64,000 nt of DNA, from contig WHVY01000003.1 of the NCBI GenBank assembly GCA_022266195.1, positions 7,936,001-8,000,000 on the forward strand, written 5' to 3'. Below are positions 37,501 to 49,500 of this stretch, in pieces. The position numbers were made by a program, and so were the translations under genes. The stretch comes from Tetranychus cinnabarinus (taxonomy: Eukaryota > Arthropoda > Arachnida > Trombidiformes > Tetranychidae). Numbering within the stretch: the first letter of the stretch is position 1; each line of letters begins with the position of its first letter. Under the pieces are notes generated by a model, which saw only the letters and a program-made list of their open reading frames with translations, had not been told where the DNA came from and did not search any database.

Positions 37501-40500
37501 TGTTTAGTCTTTGAAAGCAACTTTTTGGTCACTACTCGAAGTCCATTCAATTTTGATTTTGATATGAAACTAGAAAATGAAACATTATTTCTTGATTGAA
37601 ACAAAGTTTCACCCTTTTCCTCTCTTCACTTTGCATTCTTCATAATTCATATTAACATATGTTAATAAGTGTCAAACTTCATTATACAAGTAAACATGAA
37701 ATTAATTACAAATTTTTAGCTAACATTTACTGTGTCAACAAGCGAACAAAAAAAGGTGGATATTTTTACACGACATAAAACTGAACAAACTCTGGTCACA
37801 ATCGGATGTTGTTGGTATTCAATGTGGTTTAATATGATAATAATGTACACACACACACCTACCTTTGGAGGAAATTTTTGTCAAGCAAAAAATTAGCTTC
37901 TAAAGATAATCATTGAACTGAATGAATGAACAATATTTAAAGCAACAATAATTTCCTCTCAACTTTCAATTTACCTAATTGATCCAGTTGTTACCCGGCG
38001 GGGTCAACAATTATTTGAAAATTTACTCTTCTCATTTCAAACTATTTATATCCATTTAATAACAACATAATGATACTAAAATGCCTAAAGGTTGACTTTG
38101 TTTTCATTTTCATTTTACATTTCATCAGTCAATCCAAGTTTACCAAACAAACAGAAAGTGAAAAAGCTATTAAACCTATCCAATTCTTAAACAATAACAA
38201 GCTTTTCCAAGTGTCGACTGATTTATCATGAATTTCTGTATCTATTTTATTCCATCCAAAAATCCAATCAATCATTGAAACGATTCGCAGAAAACAAATT
38301 TCAACCTTTTCCCTTGTTAGTCGAGTTTATGGTTGAACCATTTTCAAATGTGCAAATATCAAATAACATTAAGTCAAAAAGTCATATTTTTTACAACACT
38401 TTTCCTTCGATAACATTTCACTCCCAGTTGAAGTGATATCAACATTTTTTGCTTTTCTCTCAGCAAATCTTTTGCATAATTTTTATGCACTTTTGTATTG
38501 AAGAGACTAAATTTAATTGTTTCATTATCAATTGCTGATGTCAATAAGGTGCTTCAATGATTATCAAGTTGAATTATGTTATTGATTTCATTTTCACCAT
38601 TTCGCTTCTTCAATTGTTCAGCTTTTTTCTATTAAATTTGATTTGATTGTTGTTATCTTTTACCATTTTATTGGTTTTATATCTGTTTATTTATTTGTAT
38701 CAAAAGAGGGGAAAAAGGCATAAAAATAAATCATTTATATAATAAAACTTATAAATGTCTAAGATTATATTAATATAAGAATAAATATTTACCTTAATTG
38801 TGATCAAAAAAGGGTGTCAAGACAACAAGAGAAAAAATAAATTATCGAAATGTATAATAAGATAAATCAAAGAGGTAAAGGTGATAAACATTGTGTTCAT
38901 TGGATAATAACATTTAGATATTGATATTGCAATTGAGTTGGTTTGAGCATGATGAGAGCAAATCAATTTATATTGATTAAAATGACTCTATTATCATGAG
39001 ATATTAGAAATTGAATGAGGCGAAAATTGACGTAAATCAAAGAATCACAAATGAGTTTAAGGCCAGTTCAACTCGCTTCAGGCCAAGGTACACTTTTACA
39101 TTCAACATTCAATCAAGATGAACAAAGACTAAGGCTGTGGTCAGAGAGGTTATTTCATTGCTTTAAACTTTTGTCAACCCAATTCCAAAAACGTTCATAA
39201 CGAATCAAGAATTTCATTCAAACTGAGTTTTTTACTCGAGATTTCAGTGAATCATTTCTTTATCGTTTTGTCATCGAACTTGAAACACTTGAATCAATCA
39301 TGTAAGTGTGATTGATTCTTTCTCTATCAAAGAGGAAATCGATTTATTTTCAAGGTTTAGCTTTTAGTTTAAGGCCAATTTGGTGTGAAGTAAAGTTGAA
39401 CGATTGCAGATAATTTGTCATAAATTTTTTGTTTTCATCTTCCCAAGTTAATCGATGGTTTGATTAGAGGAGAAGTTGAACAATACACCTTTCATCTATT
39501 GAATTGTTCATTGATTCATTATCCATCTAATTAGAGGAATGAATCATTTAGTGAATGTAAGCATTTGTGGTGAAATGATCAAACGAGTCTACCAACATTA
39601 CTTGTACAATTGATAAGAGTAAAGAAGTGAAAGCTGAAAATAATGAATTCATTGAATAGTTGGAACATCTTTGATATCATTTTCTTTCATATTATTCAAC
39701 TAATAGCCACAAGTAATGATGATGATGAAAAACGGTATTAGAGGCGTAATTTGCCAGTATGTTTAAATCATTATCCGAGGTCAATTCGCGTAAATGTTTC
39801 ATCAATTAGATTAATGAACATTTAGATGATAATTTATTGATTAAAGTTAAAGACAGAAGCAGAAGCCCAAAAATTGACTATCAATAAACTCTGTTTCCTT
39901 ATTTGTCTTATTAATCATATTAATCAATCTTCATCCAATCTCCATCTCTTTGGGTGAAAACAACATTCAGTTGCATTGACCACCAACTTGTTATGTTGGT
40001 CAATCGACAAGTTGACACTCGCCTTTTCCCATTCATTCAAACTCTCAGTGCTTTCCTCTTTCCTTGATTATCAAACCTTTAATTTACTTCATTTGGTAAC
40101 TCATTGGATTATCAAATATTCAACTCGATTGTTGATTTCATTTTGTTGTTTCCCTTGTTAACCTTTAAACAGTAAACACTGGATGAACAAAAGACCAGGA
40201 AAATGGAACCAGGTTGAATGGTAGATTGAATTTACCTGGGAGATGATGAGGATGTTGATGAGCCTCTGAATAATTTGTATTTTTTGTTGGCTTCCAGTTG
40301 GGTGTTTTGAATGTGTCACTCAATAGTATCCAAATGGCTCTTAATCAAATGTTACATTGACAAATTGAGACAATAAGAGTCGAGTGTAACTGAAGGGAAA
40401 CAGTTACCAGAATATGCAACACTTGCATCGGTCTCTCAACTCATCAGTCTAATTATTGATGAACCCATACAAGAGCCAATTTCTGGTGTACTTTTCCTGG

Positions 40501-43500
40501 TAAAGTTAATCAATCAAGATGCACAAATTGAACTCGTAACTAGGCCATGTAAGTCTTGTTGAGCACTTGGAATCAGCATGTTAAAAGTAATGGCGAAACC
40601 CTCTTTACATCCTGACTTGTTGATGGATGAGTCTTGTCGGTGAGTTGTGTCAAGATTGGGTTCATCCCACAACAAAATTGGTACACTTTTCCAATTTTGT
40701 GTGTTAAAAAGTGTTCAACTTACACACAGATGATAAACCACAAGATTGGCCATCTCAATCTTCAATTTAATTTAAAATGAGATGAAAAATTGAATTTAAA
40801 TTCTCAACTATTCTCAATCTACAGTATATCGATACATTAATATACAATTCAGAAAGAAAATGCATCAAATATTTGCATCAAAATTGTGATCGAACTAAAA
40901 GAATCCAAAGAAAATTTTTACACAGCCTGAAAGCCATGAACTACATGTCCGAAAATAACATATCCGGAATAAAAATGGAAATGACTATTCAACTAACTAG
41001 AGAAGAATCAGAATCAGGTTGCTGAGGAATTCACGCCTCTACAAATAACAAAGGATCAACTCTCAGCTCGAATGAAAATTTTTGCACGTTTGCTTAAAGA
41101 AAGGCTTTTTTCATTCTTAAATGAATATACTAAAGTGATAAAAGCCAAAGATTTTAACTTTTGGGTTTCTTATTCTGACGATGGTTTTTTCACCGAGAAT
41201 TCAGTTCTTTTCAGACTAGCTTGAATCGCATTCAACGAAAAGAAATTTTTATTTTGTCATCAGTCATGATCGGGAATCTGTTTTTGATATTGGCAAATGT
41301 TTTTCCATTTATCCTTTATAAACTAAATCAATGAATCATTGATTGTTTATTGACGGATTTTTTGTGCCAATTAGTTCTACTAAACAATTCATTGTATCAT
41401 TAGTATCAGTATTACCATAATAGCTTAAGAGTTTGAAACAACATAAATTAAAGAAATGGCTGAAACTCAGAGTGATAATGTTATGGCGAAAATGTTTTCG
41501 TCCATTGATTGAAAAATGAAACAAATTGGTTGAAATGTAAAGTCAATCAATATGCCAAAATGTATCCTGAATAAACTGGATTCAATTCAATATACGTATC
41601 AAAGATGTATATTTTAAACAAATTGTTCAACAGGATGTCAAATAAACCAAAGAAAATGTACCCAAAAGTGTCTATGAATTCATTATCATCTAAAATTAAC
41701 CTGATTGTTTCATCAACAAATGGTTTGCTAGGAAATGGTTTGTTTGTTTTGTTGCTTCTCTCAACTCAGTTTAGGTTTCTGGTCAAATTAAGCAAAACTT
41801 CATTGGATTCAACCTTTTCTGTTCGTCCAGAAACCATAATCTACTGTCTCATTGAAACTTACCTCATTTGCCTTTTTCACTTTAAATTTGACAAGAAATT
41901 TATACATCAAGTTCACCAAATATGGCAATTGCTAATGATTGACTTTGACCATTCAACTCGATGTTATTTTGCAACCCAAAGATCAAGTTACCGTAAAATG
42001 ATCATAATTACTTACTTTTTTATGTGGATCCCCGACCTGATACTCGATGCAGCCCCTTGGCCTTATACATGGGTTAGTTCCTTTGAGTGTATGATTGAAA
42101 TGCTATTGAGTGAACCTTCACTGCATTTTTGGTCTCGAGTTTTCGTTCTTGTCATTCTTTACCCAGCTTGTTTGATGCAAGACTTCATCATCATTGATTC
42201 CGCATTTTTGTCTCAATCTGCTCTCCATTACATCAACAATCAACTTGCCATTATTGATAAACACTTGAAGATGAACGATGTTAAATTGGACATTCAAGTC
42301 ATTCAAGATTTGAGAGTCAAATACGTGTTAACTCATCGTTTGGTTAAAAAATTGGGTTCATTTCTCAATCCCTGTTTATTTGGCATATTTTCATATTATG
42401 TCTCAATTTTAAATGTTAAAATTTACAATATATTGTTCATTGAACACGAACAGTCCGATTTGATTCTCTTGTTAATCGATTGCTTTGGTACAATCGCTGA
42501 ATTATTTTTACTTATCATTCCAATTGCTGCAATAACAACAAAATCTCGTGAATTTTATACAACCCTGTACAAACTAACCTTTCGCACTGATTCGTTTAAG
42601 GATCTAAATGAGGTGAATATTTGTGCTTCTAGACTTTTCAGTTTGCCATCTAAAACAATTACTTGGTTTTTTTTCAATTTTCAACAGATTTCACTATTTC
42701 TTTATCGGATGAGCTTGAATAATATTGGATTCACTTTTGGAGGCATTTTCATGATCACTCGAGATTTCATATCGTCATTGATTGCTGTAACGGTTACAAT
42801 CATTATTGCGATTCCATCCTTTATATCTTGAGTATTCAGCTCATCGAATGTTACATTTCTCACAATTTTGATCGCTTCAAGTTCAAACTGTCTAATTGAT
42901 TCATAAGAAAAAAGATGAAGATTTAATCTGCATGAAAATTTGTGATTCAAGTCTTGAAAGATTTGATGTTAAAACCTGGAAAAGTAAATTCGAAGCTTTT
43001 CCATTCAAGTAATCATGATTGGAAATTGTAAATTTACGCGAAAAGTATTTCTAGTTTTGTAACAAACTGACGTCAAGTGAACCTGAAAACATTATACATA
43101 ACAATGAATCTGTAATCACACAATTTCAATATCATTCAATCCTTGAAATGGATACAGATATTTTCCTTTCCCTGACAGTAAGTCTCAATGAAATGTGAAG
43201 ACTAACAAGATTGAAAGATTGAATTATGAACTGTTTAGCTTGTTATTGCTATTTTCAAGGGTAATCACAAGTCTGGTTAATTATTATTAATATTAATATT
43301 AATAATTAATATTTGCATTGCCAATCAAAATGGTGTTGAAGCTAAAAATTGAATAAAACACTATTTTTTTGTATCCAAAGTTTATCAATTTTACTCATCA
43401 ATGAAACATAGTTGATAAGGTTAACTTGTAATTAAATGATCGGGTTAATAGTCAAGGTTAGCTTTAGAAATGTGATTAGTTGATGTTTATTTCAAAGTTT

Positions 43501-46500
43501 CATTTGATGTGAATTAATTTTGACAGAAAAGCTAATCATTTCCAGGATTGTTTTTCATTGTTGACAAACATAGCGAGTAAGGCAATGAAAGATGAACAAA
43601 ATTGGGCCAGTAAACCATCTCCTAAAGGCATAGATATCAACCTTTTTTAGCATGTTGACTTGTTGACTGATTTCTTGACTTGCCATGAAATCTTGATCAA
43701 TCTGCATTGAAATGATACTCAATAAAGTTGGATGAAACAGAAAAACAAAAACTTAATTTCTAAGCTTTCAGAATAAATTAAATCAATCAGCTTCTTTTTT
43801 TTTATTTCATTCAATTTCCTTTCCTAGTTGCATTCCCTCATGATCACTCTCTTTATAAACACCTTTATCTCCATGAACCTTCAACTGTTAACTCAATACA
43901 AGGTTTCAATTAAACAGTTACCTCGATACCTTAAAGCATCTCACAACAACAATGTTACTTTCCTAGTGTAAAGTAATGATCAACTCAATCATAACAATCA
44001 GTTATTGAATTTTTGTAAGCCTATTGATATGCAACAGGATAAGGTAGAGAAAATATATGCACAACTACATTCGAAACAAATGTTATTATAATTTATTTCT
44101 GTTGTGAATTTGTGACAACAATTACCATGAGACTTTTTCATTCGATTAAATTGCAACTGTTCATGTCGAATGTTTAGAAGCTGTAAAATTGAAAGTAGAA
44201 TCTCCAGAAATTATGAATTGAAAAATGAAATAATAACATCAAAATACTATTTATCTAAGCTAATCTATAATAATTGCTCAGATAATGATCGAGTTAATTC
44301 AAATGGAAATACCGTTGGATGGAATTTTTAATGAATGAAAATTTTCTCGAAATCAAAGTGGAGATCAAAATTAAACTATCGTTGATGCATATGAATGGAG
44401 CAATTAGGATGAAATACTTTGCCTATTAGTTGAAATACTAACAAATATCAGCTGAAAGATAGGTTATTTGCTTCTTCTATTGATATTTTAAATTTTGTTC
44501 ATCAATGTTAGGGTTAAATGATTCAAATTGTTTGCTTTGATAATGAAAGAAACTAAAAAGGGCAAACAATTAAAGCTACAAATAAAGTTGAATTGAATTG
44601 AAGGTAAAGTGAACAAAATCTAATCAAAAATGTTCAGTGTAAATCGATGATAAAAGACATAAAATAAATCAAGGTTGAATGTTACCAGAGAATGTTTATG
44701 TTAAATTTTCAATTCACATTAAATTTATCAACCATTTTGATGACAATTGAATCCATTGTTGAATAAAAAAAGGAGCAAATTCAATTTACATAAGCTTGAC
44801 ATTCACCTTTATAATCATCCAGTTACAACAGTTGATAATAAGTTAATTATTTGAACATTGAATAGCTTGAAAAATCTAATATTTATATGAAAACTTGAGA
44901 TTTGCTCTTTAGTTTCATATTAATTTTCAGTCTATTTATGCTTTTTTCGTCTAAATAATAAATAAGATTGAATTTCATGAAATGGGGGTTTTCATGGTAG
45001 GCAATCGATTCATTTGCTGAATGTTGTTCTGATGCTGTTTGTTATCCACGAGTTGAGCTTAGGCCTGTAACAGATTCACATTGAATAACATTTGTATGAG
45101 TAAAAGTTGCTAAAAAAGACTGACTAATGAAAAAGGTAAAGATTAACGAGATTTAATTTTTGCTTTCTTTTCCTTCCTTCATTCAACTTGAATATAATCT
45201 TGTTTATCTTGTATCCAACTATTTGTCCCAGGATTCAGTTGATCCAATGAAACAGATAACATTCAACGGCACAAATTATGGGAAAAGGTCACCAAGGATC
45301 AGATAGATTGTGTGAATATAAGGAATCAATTTAGCTGAAGAAATTGTTTCTTTCTTCTGTAATTAACATTGTATACCATCCGCATCAACAGATTGCTCAG
45401 AATAGTTTCGTAGTTAATAGAGTTTAGTTGATTTAGGGATTTCTTTTTCCTCGTCGGTGCAATCGTACTCTTCGTCATCTTCGTCTTCTCTGTTTTCTTA
45501 TTCGTCAGTGTCTTGGTCTTTCACGTCCATACCTTTGATCATTACCAGATTAGAAGATGGTATTAAAAAAGTGATAAAATCTAAAGAAAGAAATAACAAA
45601 TTGAAAGTTAATCAACAAATAAATTGTTTTCTCACCATTGAAAAGGATTGAGCATTTCAATTAAGGAAGAGAATGGCAAAAAGAGAATATTTCACGCTTC
45701 CAATCAATTGATTGTTAAACAATCAATCATTTTATCGTAGCCTTCAACATTTTTTTTGTCACTTCAATGTGTATACTTACTCGATAATAATTGTTGATCT
45801 TTTTCCTTTGTTTTCTTCTTCTTCTTCATGTTCTTATCCATTTCTGTTTTTTCTTGCTTACTGCAATATCCATCTTTAATGGCGAATAAATAATTGATAA
45901 ACAATTAAGGAACTGGAAATGATTGATTGGTAAAGTTTACATACTCTTGTTGACAGGTAACGATGAAAGATGATGATTATATGGTGAATAAATCAACATA
46001 AATAACATTGTAAAACATAGGATGAAAAATCGATCAAAACATTCTAAAGTGTCTGCCTTTTCACAGATGAGATTAGAAAAAGAAATTCAAGAGAAAATCT
46101 TTTTTGGTCCATTATTTTACCATTTATCCATTAAATATCCATAATCACAAATAGTCAGACATTTTATTTGTGATAGCAGTTCAACAAGTAAATAATTGTT
46201 TTACACATTTCAAGAGACAGCATTTAACGAACAGCCAAACGAACTTGAACAACACTTGAATGGTGACAAACTAAGAAACCAGAAAACACATAATTACTGA
46301 ATAATTAACAACAGCAATAGATTAGATTTAAACAATTAAACCAATGACTTAATCAAAGCGCTCAACACTTTAGTCATGTGTTTTACAAGCGGGAATAGCC
46401 ATGGTTTCCCTAGCTCTGCTTACATAACCGCCTTTTTCAAATTGTAAATTAGTGTAAATATTTAATAAAATATTTCAATATAACATTGATATTTAACTTA

Positions 46501-49500
46501 ATGGTCAATGATTATGAATGTAAGGATAAGAATCTCACAGCAGACTAATTCTTGACCAATGTAATTGAATAAACCTTTAAAGTTGGACACAACATCAGTA
46601 GATAAATATTAGCTTGAAGCTTTGCAATTTCATTTCAATTTTACAAGAAATGAATTTTATTCAATCATTTTAGCATAAAAATATTCTTTATTGACAAAAC
46701 AGATATTTCATGAGTCGAAAAGTCTAAACTGGACAAAATTACAGATGAGAAGGAAAAAAAATTTCAATGTTTATCACCTAAATATTGACCAATAAAGGAT
46801 TGCGATAGCAAAATATTTGCTGAAGTTTTATTGATTCAAGATTCTTACAAGATTCTTATCCAAATTATGGAGTTTATTACAAGAAAATGTTGCAATAAAC
46901 ATTCAGTTAATGAAAAAAAGAGAATAAAAAATTTCCTTAATAAACTGATAACAAAATATGAGTTTCTTCATGGAATCTGATACTTGAAGTTTTTCACAAT
47001 TTTCATAATGAAACATCAAAATAATGACAAAATATTCACATTGCTTGTTATTAATATGCTAACAAAAATACTGTTAATGCTTATCAACAGACAAACTAAA
47101 ATAACAAATTAACTACAAAAACAAACGTCTTGATACATTCATTACTAACTCATGATTATCAAATTATGATGGAAACATGAATTTTAAACATTTCATTGTT
47201 CCTCACGTTCATGGCATGAAACAATAAAGAAAACCAGTGAACCCAAAATGAACCAAATTATTCAGAAATGGCAACAATTTGAAAGAAGAAAAAAGAATGT
47301 AAAAAATGAGATTAATGACAATAGTTGTTAAAATCAAATCAAGGTTAGAATCGAGTTATCACTTGATTTTGATAAAGATTGATTCAAATGGCAAGATTTA
47401 TCAAATGTGAGAAAAGAAGAACTCCAAGAAGGCGGAAAATGCTGGGAATTGAGACGATAAATGTTGATAACTTATCGAGTGTAATAGGCTTTGATGGATT
47501 GTTTTTGTTCCAAGACTGAATCTCATGATTTTCAGCTTTTCCTCTTCAACTCCCAGTAACAGTTTTTTTTTCATTGTTTTTTCACTTCAAAGACTCAGCA
47601 TGACTAGACAAGTCTACTTGTAGCTGGGTGAACAAATCATGGATTGGATGAAAAATCGTTGTCGATATTATCATCAATGTTTTATCCTTGAATCATCATC
47701 ATTTTGTTTCACTCGCAACTTGTAATATTATCCGATAATGATAATGATTGTGATGAGGTTAACCATCAGATTTTGATTGATCATTTTCCGATTCACTTTT
47801 GACCAGAATTGGTGAAAAAGAGAACCAGGAAGAAAAGGGAGAGAAAAGGAAAAAAATTCTGATCTTTCACATTCTATTCCAATGTTTCTATTAATATCGT
47901 GCAATTGTTTACTTTGTGTTCACTTTTTTCCCTTCCTTTTCTTGACCTTCAATGTTACCCTGAAAATGCTGTGAATCATTTATTACACTTTTATAATTAA
48001 TAACATCATTAGACGAAACTTTGATCATTAATTGTGTGATGAAGAAAAAAAAGTCGAGACAGATTAATCATCAATCCATGAACCAATTACGACAATTATA
48101 TTTAACCATTCATTCAAGTTATCAAAGTGTCGACTTGAAAACAATCAGAACTTGTTAAATATCAATAAATAATCATTTCAAGAAAGTTTCATTCCAAGTT
48201 CAAAACTTGTATTTTCTTTAAGTTTATCAAAAATTAATCTCATTTTGAGTGCAAAGATTTGATGCAAAATTCAAGAGATTTACTTGGAAACAGAAAAATG
48301 GAAATTTTCTTGGATTCATCTTTTATTAGCATTTGAATGATTAAATATTTTGCAAAAGGATTGGAAATGAAGCGAAAATCTGTAGAAATTTCAACATTTC
48401 TGTTGAAAAATTCAAATCCAAAATGAATGTTAAACTTTATGGAAAACTTGAAATCATGACTTTCCGAAATCGAATGGAAATTATCTCAGAATCTTTAAAA
48501 GCTTCTGATCGAAGACAATTTTTGAATCTTTAAATTTGATTTTCAAATTCTTTTCAATCAAATTCGATTGAAAGCAGAAATTGAAATCTTGAAACTGGTT
48601 AAAACTTCATCTAGAATTGAGTCAAAAGTATGAAAATTTTTCGTAAAAATTGAACTCAAAAGCGATGGAAAAAAAATTTGCTGAACTTTAAGAAAATGCA
48701 TTTTTATTTGAATTGATGAAAAGTCAAGGTTTGAAATTTGGTCAAAAATGATAAACAGATTCAAATGCCATGAAATCAACTTAAATCTTGAACTTCTCTT
48801 TTCTCTCAACATTCAGACTGAACAATTGACTTTTCTTTGGATTATTTTTGTAATGATTGTTTTCGGAAATTGCTCAGTCCTTGGAACTTTACTGTTATCG
48901 AAAGGACGAAAATCTCGAATGAACTTTTTCATAATGCATTTAGCAATTGCAGGTAAGTCATTGGAAACTATTCATTACATGTTAACTCATTAACATCTTC
49001 AAATAGATCAATAAATGGTAACATGAGAGATTGTTTCATAATTTATTTGTCTAACTTGAATATAAATATTTAGAGGAGAAACAAAAATTGGTAAATTTTC
49101 ATTTCAATTTAAACCTTTTCTTTAGCAAATTGTGATAAAAGCAGCAAAATTTGCAAACTAAATCAATATTGAATACTGATTTGAATAATGTTGGGGAAAG
49201 AATGGCAAATCAATGTAAAAATTTACATCAGCAACAATTTATCTAATTGTTTATACTCTAAATCTCGAGAGATGAACAGTTTTAACAGATTTTTTTGCTG
49301 TTTGTTTTCAGCTTTTTCATTAATAGCTTTTCACAATTCAATAGTTAATGGTTTAATGTTTTGTTTCACAGATTTATTGGTTGGTTTAATCAATGTTTTA
49401 ACGGACATTGTTTGGCGATTTACTGTTGGTTTTTACACTGGAGATACGGCTTGTAAGGCAATCAAATTTGCTCAGGTAATTGTCATTTTTAGGTCTCTTT

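Larger units (their letters stand above)
19509..48816 (+). other. CCAPR intron 1 (29.3 kb) hosting a transposon and a chemoreceptor-like gene
   Basis: The donor GTAAGA at 19509 and the acceptor ..CTCAACATTCAG ending at 48816 delimit the largest intron of the window. It contains the multi-gene DNA transposon (about 25.0-33.8 kb) and an intronless receptor gene on the same strand as the host (41605-42831). Everything else in it (19509-24998, 33817-41604, 42832-48816) is AT-rich DNA in which I see only short repeats and chance ORFs. Confidence 0.8.

Noticed and set aside
45457..45651. Serine-run ORF (plus strand)
   Set aside because: Starts in a TCGTCATCTTCG repeat that gives a Ser homopolymer; no further support.
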